Notes: generated by a model from the letters alone, not told the origin. A stretch of DNA of 64,000 nt from JALYYC01 sp963795805 (GCA_963795805.1 CAWCIV010000004.1:372001-436000); one strand, 5' to 3'. Shown: positions 54,404-63,849, counted from the stretch's first letter. Program-made: numbers and translations.

Positions 54404-55600
54404 CTAGGAACGGACCTGCCCATCTCCGCCGGAGATGGGCATGAACGCCTCGAGAGCTGGCTGGTGCCCATTCCCGTTCGCGGGTTGATGCCCGTTGCTG
54501 CCGACAACTGCGGGTTCGGTCGTGGCCGCGACGATTCCGGGAATTTCTACCGGCACCCGGCCTCCTCCATTCAGCAATGAGCGATTTGCGGCCTCGAGCA
54601 CGGCGACCACGGCCAAGCCCTGGTATCCGTCGGTCAGGGGCGTCGCTCCCGTTTGGACGCATTCGACGAAGTGTTCGCATTCGGTGCGAAGCGGTTCCTG
54701 CCATGGTACGAATGGGATGGTTATCTGACCGTTTCGGTAGGACAGCTGAAACTCGCCGTAGTTATCAGTGGGCGGCGGCTCAACGCCCTTGTCGTAGATT
54801 CGGATTTTCTCCGCCAGAGAGACGTCGTTATACACAGCCATCTTCCGGTCACCGACTACGGTAAGGCGTCGAACTTTCGCAGGATCCAGCCAGCTGACAT
54901 GCAGCTGCGCGCTTATCCCGCCTTCAAATTGGATCTCGACGTATGCCACGTCGTGAACGTTGGGACGCACGCACGAGCTTCCCCGGGCACTCACGGCCAC
55001 TGGCACGCTGCCGAGAACGTAAAAAAGGATCGAAACGTCATGGGGAGCGAGATCCCAGATGACGTTGACGTGGCGCTGGAAGAGGCCGAGGCTCAGGCGT
55101 GCGGCGTCGAGATAATAGATGCGCCCGAGCTCTCCCGACCGGACAATCCGGCGAAGCTCGACAACCGCAGGATTGTAAAGGAACGTGTGACCAGACATCA
55201 GGGTCCGGTTCGCCGCCCGGGCGGTCATGATCAACTCCGTCGCATCGATGACGCTTAAGGCCAGTGGCTTTTCGACCAGGACGTGCTTCCCGGCCCGAAG
55301 TGCATCACGAGCGATTGGGAAATGGGTTTCGATGGGGGTCGCGACCACGACTGCGTCAACGTCGGCGGCGAGGAGATCGCGGTAATCCGTGAAGACAGGG
55401 ACCCCAGGATGGCGCTGACGCACATAGTCAAGGCGATCTTCCCGCGTGTCCGCGACGCCTGCCAGGGTTGCCTCTGGCATCTCGGCGAAGTTTCGAATGA
55501 GCTGCGGCCCCCAGTACCCGCAGCCGATGACGCCAACCCGAACCGCGTTGCCTGCTGCGGCATTCGGGTCGCGATCGGGCCACGAGTCTTCTCTAGTCAC
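54404..55600 (-). CDS. Gfo/Idh/MocA-family dehydrogenase (WbpB/WlbA-like)
   Basis: A 398-residue NAD(P)-dependent oxidoreductase. The Rossmann motif is VGVIGCGYWGPQLIRNF, the EKP motif is HVLVEKPLALSV, and a C-terminal substrate domain includes WDLAPHDVSILFYVLG. WbpB/WlbA enzymes oxidise C3 of UDP-GlcNAc-uronic acid. The same operon has a WbpE-like aminotransferase and a WbpD-like acetyltransferase, so all three steps to a 2,3-diacetamido uronic sugar are represented. The last 45 residues are a Gly/Asn/His-rich tail. Confidence 0.9.
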   Translation of the reverse strand: MTREDSWPDRDPNAAAGNAVRVGVIGCGYWGPQLIRNFAEMPEATLAGVADTREDRLDYVRQRHPGVPVFTDYRDLLAADVDAVVVATPIETHFPIARDALRAGKHVLVEKPLALSVIDATELIMTARAANRTLMSGHTFLYNPAVVELRRIVRSGELGRIYYLDAARLSLGLFQRHVNVIWDLAPHDVSILFYVLGSVPVAVSARGSSCVRPNVHDVAYVEIQFEGGISAQLHVSWLDPAKVRRLTVVGDRKMAVYNDVSLAEKIRIYDKGVEPPPTDNYGEFQLSYRNGQITIPFVPWQEPLRTECEHFVECVQTGATPLTDGYQGLAVVAVLEAANRSLLNGGGRVPVEIPGIVAATTEPAVVGSNGHQPANGNGHQPALEAFMPISGGDGQVRS

Positions 55601-55733
55601 TATCAGTGCTCAGTCTCCCACGCTCCGTGCTCAAGACATTAACCGATTGCCTCGACCGTGGCAAGCTGCGATACTCGCCAACACGGCAAACGTTACAGTA
55701 TCTGCGGCAGGGATTTACAGATTTCCACACGAG

Positions 55734-55761
55734 TTGACATAATTTTACTCAGAGATACAAT
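55734..55761 (+). promoter_or_regulatory. Sigma-70-type promoter of the rightward glycan operon
   Basis: TTGACA (55734-55739) and TACAAT (55756-55761) are 16 bases apart in an AT-rich stretch between the divergent operons, 54 bases before the sugar transferase start. Confidence 0.75.
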
Positions 55762-55815
55762 TATCCTACCCTCCGTACAACAGCGGTTGGATTTTGTCGC
55801 GGAGAGGGAGAACTA

Positions 55816-56514
55816 ATGGTAGGGGTAGTGCGTCGCTTGCGGGCGTTCTGGCCAGGCCCAGATCAGTCCGCGGTTAGCCCAATGCCCGTGCACATCGCCG
55901 GCCCTGGTCACTGGAAGCGCGCCACGGACCTCGTCCTGGGCGGTGTCATGTTGCTGGTTTTCCTGCCACTGATGGCCGCGATCGCAACCGTCATTCTCGT
56001 CGATAGCGGCCGACCGATCCTGTTTAGACAACAGCGCATTGGCCGTCGCGGAGAACCCTTCACGATGTTGAAGTTCCGATCGATGTATTCAGGTTCGGAC
56101 GATAAAGGCCACCGGCTCGCCTCGGAGGCCTGGTTCGCCGCCACGCCAGCACCAAACGGCTATAAGCGATGGGACGATCGGCGCGTAACTCGTATCGGCC
56201 GTATCTTGCGGAGAACCAGCCTTGACGAGTTGCCGCAGTTGTTCAACGTCGTGCGGGGCGAGATGAGCCTGGTTGGGCCGCGGCCGGCGATTCCATACGA
56301 GCTCGTGTATTACCAGGAGTCGTACTTCCAGCGACAGGCCGTCCGACCGGGAATGACCGGATTGTGGCAGGTCCTCGGGCGTGATCGTCTAGCCGCGACC
56401 GAAATGATGGTCCTGGATCAGCGCTACGTCCGGGAATGCTCGCTCGCGCTCGATGTCAAGATCCTCGCGCTCACCATCCCCGCGCTGTTCGGGCACTTTC
56501 CCGGGAAGCCTTAG
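55816..56514 (+). CDS. Initiating sugar-phosphate transferase (WcaJ/RfbP-type)
   Basis: A 232-residue bacterial sugar transferase. A membrane re-entrant helix (KRATDLVLGGVMLLVFLPLMAAIA) is followed by the catalytic part: FRQQRIGRRGEPFTMLKFRSM, RRTSLDELPQLFNVVRGEMSLVGPRPAIP and RPGMTGLWQVLGRD. It transfers a sugar phosphate to undecaprenyl phosphate and starts repeat-unit synthesis. The long N-terminal four-helix part of large WbaP enzymes is absent, as in minimal PglC-like forms. GGGAGAACTA precedes the ATG. Confidence 0.94.
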   Translation: MVGVVRRLRAFWPGPDQSAVSPMPVHIAGPGHWKRATDLVLGGVMLLVFLPLMAAIATVILVDSGRPILFRQQRIGRRGEPFTMLKFRSMYSGSDDKGHRLASEAWFAATPAPNGYKRWDDRRVTRIGRILRRTSLDELPQLFNVVRGEMSLVGPRPAIPYELVYYQESYFQRQAVRPGMTGLWQVLGRDRLAATEMMVLDQRYVRECSLALDVKILALTIPALFGHFPGKP

Positions 56515-56515
56515 G

Positions 56516-57928
56516 ATGGATCGGGCAGGTCAGGTGAAAACGGTTTCCAACGCCCTTCGCAACCGATGGCCAGTCCTGGTAGCTGTCCTGCTGGCATGTT
56601 TACTGGCGGGCGTCGCGGCGATCACGTTAGTCCCGCGGACGTACCAGGCCGAATCGCTCCTGCTCGTCGATGCCCGTACGGAAGGTGGCTCCGATCCGGC
56701 ATCGGCGTTGAGCGCCAGTGACACCCTTGCCCGCTTGTACATCGTGGAGGCTACCAGCGGGCCGCTTCTCCAGCAGGTGGCAGCGCAGCACAATTTCGGC
56801 GTCTCAGCCGCTCGCCTGGCAAAACAGGTTACCGCGAGTACGGTCCATGGCACAACGCTTGTCGCCATCACTGCAACGGGCCGCTCTGCGGATCAAGCGG
56901 CTCAGATCGCGAACGCCGTCGCGAATGCGCTGGTCGACCGGAACTCCAGCGACGTCATATCCCACTTCGCCTCGAGCCGGACATACCTCGAGGGTGAACT
57001 TGCAAGATTGGATGCCTCCATTAAGGCGGTTCAAAATGAAAAACCGGCGAACACCCCGACCGCGATTGGGGATCACGCCGCCAGGCTTTCACTCCTGCAA
57101 GGTCAGTACAGCGGTATATACACACAACTCCAAAGCCTTGCCCTTGCGCAATCGCATGGAATCTCGACGCTCTCCGTCAACGCCCTTGCGGCCAGTCCCA
57201 CCGCGCCAATAAGCCCAGATCCGTTGCGCTACCTGCTGGCGGCACTCGTCGGGGGGTTGTGTCTCAGTGTCCTGGCGGCGTTGCTGGTTGAGCGCTTCGA
57301 CGATCGTGTCTATACAGCTGAGGGCCTTGCCGATGCAACCGGTGTGCCCTTGATCGTCTCAGCGCCATCCAGCGCCGAGCTCAACGGCAGGGCAAGCCCC
57401 GTGGCGCGAAACGCCTACGGCCTCGCGCTGGCGTCTGTTATGGCCCGCAACCCCGGGTCGAAGATGTTGATGGTCGTGCCCGCGGCGGCGCTGGACCGGG
57501 CAGGCGGCATCGCGACCGGGATCGGCAAGGCCGCAGTGCACGGAGGTCAGAAAGTCATGATCGTGCGGGCCGACGCGGATGCCGCCGGGATTCCCCAAAT
57601 GACCACCTCGAACGGTTCGGGCCTCACAATCGTTCCTCTTCCGTCCATCCCTGACGCTCGCCAGGCGGTCGGGTCTCTGGCGAACGGCGCCGGGCCATAC
57701 GACTTCACCGTCTTCTCGATGCGCTCGCCCCAGGTTGATCCGTCCGCCATCGCGCTCGCCAGCACGGCGAAGCTTGCAATCCTGGTCGCCACGGCCAAGA
57801 AAACCCGCTACGGCGAGGCGCGCGCCACGGCGGACGCGCTTCGTCAAGCTGGGCTGGTCGTTGCAGCCTGCGTTCTGGTAGCACGTCGGGACTCGGGCAC
57901 TCACGAGGGCTCGACCGGGCAGTCGTGA
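56516..57928 (+). CDS. Wzz-type chain-length protein with degenerate BY-kinase-like domain
   Basis: A 470-residue protein. The N-terminal Wzz domain has membrane helix LVAVLLACLLAGVAAITLVP and a coiled periplasmic part with a second helix RYLLAALVGGLCLSVLAALLVERFDD. The C-terminal cytoplasmic half aligns by position with BY-kinases. However, the Walker A site is missing (VVPAAALDRAGG, no GKS/T) and the DADxR motif is altered, with no tyrosine cluster. It likely controls glycan length or export without phosphorylation. It starts one base after the previous stop. Confidence 0.8.
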   Translation: MDRAGQVKTVSNALRNRWPVLVAVLLACLLAGVAAITLVPRTYQAESLLLVDARTEGGSDPASALSASDTLARLYIVEATSGPLLQQVAAQHNFGVSAARLAKQVTASTVHGTTLVAITATGRSADQAAQIANAVANALVDRNSSDVISHFASSRTYLEGELARLDASIKAVQNEKPANTPTAIGDHAARLSLLQGQYSGIYTQLQSLALAQSHGISTLSVNALAASPTAPISPDPLRYLLAALVGGLCLSVLAALLVERFDDRVYTAEGLADATGVPLIVSAPSSAELNGRASPVARNAYGLALASVMARNPGSKMLMVVPAAALDRAGGIATGIGKAAVHGGQKVMIVRADADAAGIPQMTTSNGSGLTIVPLPSIPDARQAVGSLANGAGPYDFTVFSMRSPQVDPSAIALASTAKLAILVATAKKTRYGEARATADALRQAGLVVAACVLVARRDSGTHEGSTGQS

Positions 57929-60066
57929 ACCGCGGCTTACCGGCCGCGGTTGCTTGGTCGCCTTTCCAGGCGCGCACCGAGGCCGTGGCCAGGGAACTGG
58001 GGGGCGAGGCACGCTTCATCGCAGGCGGCCGGCTTCGTAGCCTCCGGCCGCTGCTGCCGCTTCGGTACGTCCGCGACGCGCTCGAGACCTGGCGCTATCT
58101 GGCCACAGCGAATCCATCGGTTGTTGTCGTCGTCACGCCGCCGGTTTTTGCGCCGCTGACCGCCTGGCTCTGGTGCAGCTTGCGGAGGCGCCCGTTGGTC
58201 ATCGACTGCCACACCCTGGCTCTGCACTCCCCCAAATGGGGTTGGGCGCTCCCGCTACACCGATTTCTAATGCGTCGCTCTCGAGTCGTCCTGGTCCACA
58301 CCCGGGAGGCCGAGGACGAGGTCCGTCGTTGGGGCGCTGAGGTCATGGTGCTCCCCGACGATTTGCCGGATCCGCACCTCGCGCAAGAGTTCCCGCGGGG
58401 ATCGCGCCCTCGAGCGCTTATCGCGGGAAGCCTCGATTGGGACGAACCAGTGCAAGCGGTCCTCGAGGCTGCCGGGGCGCTGCCGGAAATGGACGTCCGA
58501 ATCACAGGCGATCCCGCGCGCGTCTCGTCCCCCCTTCGAGCCGCCGCGCCCGCCAACGTCACGTTCACGGGCTGGCTTGCATACGCGTCATTCCTTGGCG
58601 AGATGATGGCCGCGGACGTTGTGGCGGCATTCACTGGAGAACGAGGGGTGATGAACCGCGTTGCTTTCGAGGCGGTCGGGCTGGGCAAGCCCCTCGTCCT
58701 CACCGACCTTCCGGGCATGCGGGAGCGGTTTGGGAACGCGGCTTTATTCACTTGCAATGAGCCGTCGGCAATGGCGCGGACTATCGCCAACGCCTACGAG
58801 GACAGGAAGCGGCTCGCCGCGGCGAGCGCGGAGCTCCAGGCCGAGCTTCGTCGGGCCCGGGTTGAGGGACTCGCACGCTTACGCCATTTGCTGGCGACGG
58901 GTCCAGAAACGCGTCCTCGTCGCGTGCTGCTCGTGAGCCGCCATCCTTATCCCGATGCGCCACTCCTACGCCGGAACGCGAATCACCTGGCCGCGGAGGG
59001 CGTCGAGGTTGACCTGGTTTGCGCTCGACCTATACAGCCATTCACGAGCGAGGCGGTGCCGCCTGGCCTGCGCCTGTTCTCGATGCCTGTCCGTCACCGT
59101 CGAGCCAGCTGGCTCAACTACGTGTTCGAGGATGTGGCGTTTTTCCTGCTCGCCTTTCCGCTCGTCAGCATCCTCGGACTCGTGCGACGCTACGAGGCGG
59201 TCCAGGTCGACAATCCTCCTGACTTCCTCCCCTTTGTGGCGATATTCCCTCGACTACGGGGCTCGCGGGTCGTTTTCTACATGTACGACATGTTTCCCGA
59301 ACTGGCCATGACACGCCTGGGCCTTTCCCCCCGACACCCGGTGATCCGCCTGGCCCGCCTGCTGGAGCGGATGGCCGTTAGCTGGGTCGACCATGCCGTC
59401 GTCGTCAGCGAGCTCTTCCGTCGCACCCTGGTAGACCGCGGAATGGATGGCGCGAAAATCTCGGTCGTCTATAACACGCAGCCGCTGTCCATGGCGCTAC
59501 GGAAAAGGAGGGACGGCCCGCCCAGTCTGATCACGCACGCTACCCTGGTCGAGCGCTACGGCGTGCAGGTCGCATTGCGAGCCCTCCCAGCGCTTCGGGC
59601 CGGCTACCCTGGTCTGACCTTCGAGGTCCTGGGGCGGGGTGAGTATCTCCCGGTCCTCCAAGCTCTGGCGGCCGAGCTCCGGATCGACGACATGGTGACC
59701 TTCACCGGGTTTCTGCCCTGGCCTGAGGCCATGGAGCGGATCAGCTCGGCCAGCATCGGTATCGTTCCAGTCGTAGCCGATGGGTTTGGCGAGCTGATCC
59801 TGCCGATGAAGCTGCTGGAATACGTGGGTCTGGGGGTGCCAGTCGTCTGTGCCCGTCTTCCAGGAATCGAGGAGCATTTTGATGACGCGGCCGTCGCGTA
59901 TTTCAAGCCGGGCGATAGCGAGGGCCTGGCCTGTCAGGTCGCGCGGCTGCTGAACGATCCTGTTGCTGCGGAGTTGCAGACGATCCGTGCCAGTAAGGCG
60001 CTCGACAACCTGCGGTGGGAGGTTGTCGCACCGCGCTACCTTGCCGCTCTCGGCACCTCGGCATGA
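57925..60066 (+). CDS. Tandem GT-B glycosyltransferase fusion
   Basis: A 713-residue protein with two GT4-like halves. Residues about 1-335 contain VVVVVTPPVFAPLTAWL, VIDCHTLALHSPKWGW and GLGKPLVLTDLPGMRERFG. Residues about 345-713 contain RRVLLVSRHPYPDAPLLRRNANHL, FYMYDMFPEL, YVGLGVPVVCARLPGIEEHFDD and GFGELILPMKLLEY, the donor-binding EX7E region. Each half could add one sugar to the lipid-linked unit. GTG start in a GTGA overlap with the Wzz gene. Confidence 0.85.
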   Translation: MNRGLPAAVAWSPFQARTEAVARELGGEARFIAGGRLRSLRPLLPLRYVRDALETWRYLATANPSVVVVVTPPVFAPLTAWLWCSLRRRPLVIDCHTLALHSPKWGWALPLHRFLMRRSRVVLVHTREAEDEVRRWGAEVMVLPDDLPDPHLAQEFPRGSRPRALIAGSLDWDEPVQAVLEAAGALPEMDVRITGDPARVSSPLRAAAPANVTFTGWLAYASFLGEMMAADVVAAFTGERGVMNRVAFEAVGLGKPLVLTDLPGMRERFGNAALFTCNEPSAMARTIANAYEDRKRLAAASAELQAELRRARVEGLARLRHLLATGPETRPRRVLLVSRHPYPDAPLLRRNANHLAAEGVEVDLVCARPIQPFTSEAVPPGLRLFSMPVRHRRASWLNYVFEDVAFFLLAFPLVSILGLVRRYEAVQVDNPPDFLPFVAIFPRLRGSRVVFYMYDMFPELAMTRLGLSPRHPVIRLARLLERMAVSWVDHAVVVSELFRRTLVDRGMDGAKISVVYNTQPLSMALRKRRDGPPSLITHATLVERYGVQVALRALPALRAGYPGLTFEVLGRGEYLPVLQALAAELRIDDMVTFTGFLPWPEAMERISSASIGIVPVVADGFGELILPMKLLEYVGLGVPVVCARLPGIEEHFDDAAVAYFKPGDSEGLACQVARLLNDPVAAELQTIRASKALDNLRWEVVAPRYLAALGTSA

Positions 60067-62855
60067 TCGCCACCTTCCCGCGTGTGCCACCGCGCATCGA
60101 GCGGCCGCGGCCCCTCTGGGTCGGTGCAAGCGCTGCGGTTGCCATCGTCATGACGGTCGCCTTGGTCACCCATGGGGCGGTGGTCGGTGCGATTGGCTTG
60201 CTTGGGGTTGGTGGACTCGTGCTCTTCGGGCTGACGGTGTGGCGACCGGCCATGGGATGTGCGGTCCTCACTCTGGCGGTACCGTTGACGGCCGGTCTAG
60301 GCCGCAACACGGTCGTTCCCCTTTTTCGAACGAGCGAGGCAGTCGTCGCGATTGTCGGGCTCGCTTGCCTGGTGCGCTTCCTTCCCCGCAAGAGCCGGGT
60401 CCCCTTTACGGGCCTCGACATTGCGGTTGCCGCCTATTGCCTCTGCGGCTTGATCGTGCCCGCGCTGGTTCTCATCGTAGGGCACGTGAGTGCCGGATTC
60501 GACGTCTGGCGAGTCATTTTTGCCCCGGCCCAATACCTGCTGATTTATCTCGTCTTCTCCAGAAGTGGGCTCACCGGCCGGAGCCTCTTCACCATCCTGA
60601 ATCTCGCGATGGCTGCGAGTGTCGTGGTTGCCGCCGTGGGCCTTGCCCAGTTGGCGGATGTTCCGGGCGTCAGATCATTTATCGCCAACACCTTTCCGTT
60701 GGACGGCACTGGCGAAGCCATCTGTCAGCTCGGGGTTTGCCGTCCTGATTCGCTGCTTGAACACTGGAGCGCCTTCGGTGGATTCGCGCTCCTCAACCTC
60801 ATCCTGGCGCTGGCGCTTGCTGCCTGGCATCATTCGGCTTTTCCGCGACACTGGCTCACCCTCGTCATGGCCGCAAATGCGGTCGGGATCCTGGCGAGCC
60901 AGACGCAGGCAGTGGTCATCGCCCTTGTGATCGTGGTGCCGGTTGTTGTCTGGCAAGCTCGGCGCGTGCCGCGCCAACTTCTTCCCGTTGGTGCCGCCGT
61001 CCTCCTTGGCCTTGCGATCTTCTGGCCCCAGGTTTCCGCGCGGATCGACCAGCAACTCGGTCCCCTCGGCAGCGGGGCGTCGAGTCCAACCAGCCTCGCA
61101 ACCCGGTTTCGGTTCTGGGGTGATTACTTCCTGCCCACCCTTGCGGATCACGTGTGGACCGGGACCGGCACGGTAATTCCCAGTGACGTCCCGGCACAGT
61201 TGACAACCTTTGTTGATAACGAGTACCTGCGGCTCGCGTTCCGAGCCGGCGTCATTGGCGTCGCGGCGCTCCTGATCATGCTGCTGACCACGGCGATCAT
61301 CGGCTGGCGGACTCAAGCCGGACCCGACCCGACGATGGGGGCGATCGGCGCCACCGCCGTCGGCTACGTGGTTGCTCTGACGATCATGGGAGCCACTGGC
61401 GAATACCTCACCTACGCGGGTATTGCCCAGCAGTTCTGGATGGTGATCGGCGTTCTCACCGCGCTCGGGCTGGCCCGAGTTCGGCCTACTCCGGCTGTGA
61501 CGCCGGTGAGTGTCATCGATGGCGGGTCGCAGGAGGTTTGGGCGAGATTGGCAATCCCGCACCCGCGCTGGGCTACCCAGGTAATCAGCAGCCTGCGACC
61601 AGACGAGAGTTTCTTTCGCTCCTCGGCGATCGTCTTCGCGGGTAACACGACGGCGCGGTTTTTAGGCCTCATCTTCTCGGTTGTGGCTGCCCGCCTGCTC
61701 CTGCCTGCGGGCTATGGCGTTTTTGCCTACGCGCTCGCGATCGTCAATATTGCCGGCATCCTTGTCGGAAACGCGCAGCAAGGCCTCTCCCGATCACTAT
61801 CTCGCAGCCAGGGCGATTCCGTCGAGCAGGATGCCCATTTCACGAACTGGGTTGTCGTCGCGGCGATTGTTCTTGGCTTCAGTCTTCTGGTGGCGCTCCC
61901 ACTCTCGATGGCCGCCGGTCTTCAGGGACTGATGCTCGCGGGCGTTGCGGCAAACCTCCTTAGTCTCGCCGTTTTCCAGATCTACCGCGAGGCACAGCGA
62001 GGCCTCGAGCGCTATGGCGCGATGGTCGCCATCTACTTGATCGCCAATTTGATCCAGTTGCTGACCATCATCGCGCTCGCGGCCGGGGGGTACCGTAGTC
62101 CCGCCGGATACCTCGTTGTTTATGGGTTGTCGAGCATCATTGCCCTGCTGCCCATGCAGGCCGTGGCCCCGCTGGCCCTTCACTTCGTTCGCTCGAGCCT
62201 TTCTCGGAAACGGATAGACGAAATTCGTCGATTCATCGCACCACTCTTCCTGCAAACGGCGTTCTTTTCTGTCTGGATCAATGTTGACCTGATCCTTGTT
62301 GACCGCCTCATGTCACCGTCGGCCGCCGGCAAGTACGCCGCGGCAAAGACGCTCGTGAACGGTCTCATGCTTGTTTCGACTGCGATCACGGTCCCGCTGG
62401 CACCTCGAGTTGCACGAATGCGGCTGGGGGCGGTCCCGCGATACGCGGCGACGGCGCTCCGGATGGTCTGCTTGCTCACGGTTCCGCTGGTCGCCGTCCT
62501 CGTCATCTTCAGCCGTCCGCTGTCCTCGTTACTGTTCGGATCCCGCTATGCGCAAACGGCCGAGCCGCTGGCAATTCTGGCGATTGGGATGGGCCTCTAC
62601 GCGCTCTATTCCGTTCTTGAGTGGTCCTGGATCGCTCGCGGACATCCGACGGTTGACACGATTGCCACCGGTGCCGGCATGGTGGCGGCTGTGGTGGCCG
62701 GACTCGTCCTGGTGCCGCGCGCGGGGTTAGCTGGCGCCGCCATCGCGTTCACGGTTGGGGCGGCAATGCAGCTGATCATCATCGGCGCAATCAGCCTCTT
62801 CTGGCTCCGCCGCTTTCGCGGGCGGGCGAGCGTCGGGGATCCTGAGGTCGGCTGA
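60063..62855 (+). CDS. Fusion of Wzy/O-antigen-ligase-like polymerase and Wzx flippase
   Basis: A 930-residue protein with over 20 predicted membrane segments. The first half (about residues 1-470) is a polytopic O-antigen polymerase/ligase-like protein with a large outside loop (FPLDGTGEAICQLGVCRPDSLLEHWSAFGG) and the TGTGTVIPSDV, VDNEYLRLAFRAGV motifs. The second half (about 515-930) is a full flippase (RSSAIVFAGNTTARFLGLIFSVVAARLLLPAGYGVF, in parts) paralogous to that at 51.7 kb. The ATG overlaps the previous stop (ATGA). No internal stop or start divides the halves. Confidence 0.85.
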   Translation: MIATFPRVPPRIERPRPLWVGASAAVAIVMTVALVTHGAVVGAIGLLGVGGLVLFGLTVWRPAMGCAVLTLAVPLTAGLGRNTVVPLFRTSEAVVAIVGLACLVRFLPRKSRVPFTGLDIAVAAYCLCGLIVPALVLIVGHVSAGFDVWRVIFAPAQYLLIYLVFSRSGLTGRSLFTILNLAMAASVVVAAVGLAQLADVPGVRSFIANTFPLDGTGEAICQLGVCRPDSLLEHWSAFGGFALLNLILALALAAWHHSAFPRHWLTLVMAANAVGILASQTQAVVIALVIVVPVVVWQARRVPRQLLPVGAAVLLGLAIFWPQVSARIDQQLGPLGSGASSPTSLATRFRFWGDYFLPTLADHVWTGTGTVIPSDVPAQLTTFVDNEYLRLAFRAGVIGVAALLIMLLTTAIIGWRTQAGPDPTMGAIGATAVGYVVALTIMGATGEYLTYAGIAQQFWMVIGVLTALGLARVRPTPAVTPVSVIDGGSQEVWARLAIPHPRWATQVISSLRPDESFFRSSAIVFAGNTTARFLGLIFSVVAARLLLPAGYGVFAYALAIVNIAGILVGNAQQGLSRSLSRSQGDSVEQDAHFTNWVVVAAIVLGFSLLVALPLSMAAGLQGLMLAGVAANLLSLAVFQIYREAQRGLERYGAMVAIYLIANLIQLLTIIALAAGGYRSPAGYLVVYGLSSIIALLPMQAVAPLALHFVRSSLSRKRIDEIRRFIAPLFLQTAFFSVWINVDLILVDRLMSPSAAGKYAAAKTLVNGLMLVSTAITVPLAPRVARMRLGAVPRYAATALRMVCLLTVPLVAVLVIFSRPLSSLLFGSRYAQTAEPLAILAIGMGLYALYSVLEWSWIARGHPTVDTIATGAGMVAAVVAGLVLVPRAGLAGAAIAFTVGAAMQLIIIGAISLFWLRRFRGRASVGDPEVG

Positions 62856-62856
62856 G

Positions 62857-63849
62857 ATGGATGAAACGCCGGTCCCGGCAGTTCTGACCGCGTCGGTCTG
62901 TATCCCGACCTACAATCGCCGCGACAAGCTTCTCGCGCTCCTCCGTTGTCTCGGCGAGCAAACGATCGACCCCAAATGTTACGAGGTGATCGTCACGATC
63001 GACGGATCTACAGATGGAACGGAGCGCGCGCTTGCCAATCTGCACATACCCTACCGCCTGCAATGGATCGCGCGGGCAAATGCGGGTACGTCGGCGGCAC
63101 GAAACGCCGCGGCACGTTTGGCGCGTAGCCCCGTGATCATCTTCCTTGACGATGACCAGCTGCCCGCTCCCGAGCTCATCGCCAGCCATCTCGAGGCGCA
63201 GCGGCGCTGTGGCGATGCCCTGATCCAGGGAACGTATCCGTTGGCGGCTGGCTACGACCGGATGGGTGCTTCGCTCGTCTACGAGCGCGCGAGGGCTCGG
63301 GCCATGAAGACGACTGAAGCTCGACCGGCCGCTCCGCTGATGCTTTGGGCCGGCAACTTTTCCGTGCGCGCGGATACCTATCGACGCCTTGGTGGTTTCG
63401 ACGAAAGCTTCACGGGATGGGGCGGCGAGGATACCGACTTCGGCTTGCGGGCGTCGGCGCTCGGGATCCCCTTTATCTTCGAAGAACTGGCCATTTCGTA
63501 TCACCAACTCAGCGTTGGCTACGACGCCTTTCGCAAACAGGCATACAGTGCTGGCCGGGCAGCTGTCCACTTGTCGCGCAAGCATGCCCTGCCGCTGGCC
63601 GATCTCTCGCCGACCGAGACCGGGGGCTGGCTGAGCGGCCTGCTGACCCACGCGTGGCGTGTCAGCCCGGTCGCCGCAGACACCGCTGGCCATTTGATGA
63701 CCGGAGGCTTGTGGCTTGCCGATCGTCTGGGTCTGCGCCCGGTGCAAATCGTGTTCGCACAACTCGTCCGACGTATCTACAAAGTCGGCGGCATCACCCT
63801 TGAGACCCTCGAGCAGTCCCCGACAACCGTCTCTAGTAGGGCAGTGTGA
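62857..63849 (+). CDS. Family 2 glycosyltransferase (rightward-arm copy)
   Basis: A 330-residue GT2 with ASVCIPTYNRRDKLLALLRCL, IDGSTDGTER, IIFLDDDQLPAPELI and ESFTGWGGEDTDFGLRASALG. It ends with RRIYKVGGITLETLEQ, corresponding to RYYKVGGIVLESS in the leftward-arm GT2. The ATG follows the flippase-fusion stop after one base, exactly as in the other arm. It probably adds a sugar to the repeat unit. Confidence 0.92.
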   Translation: MDETPVPAVLTASVCIPTYNRRDKLLALLRCLGEQTIDPKCYEVIVTIDGSTDGTERALANLHIPYRLQWIARANAGTSAARNAAARLARSPVIIFLDDDQLPAPELIASHLEAQRRCGDALIQGTYPLAAGYDRMGASLVYERARARAMKTTEARPAAPLMLWAGNFSVRADTYRRLGGFDESFTGWGGEDTDFGLRASALGIPFIFEELAISYHQLSVGYDAFRKQAYSAGRAAVHLSRKHALPLADLSPTETGGWLSGLLTHAWRVSPVAADTAGHLMTGGLWLADRLGLRPVQIVFAQLVRRIYKVGGITLETLEQSPTTVSSRAV

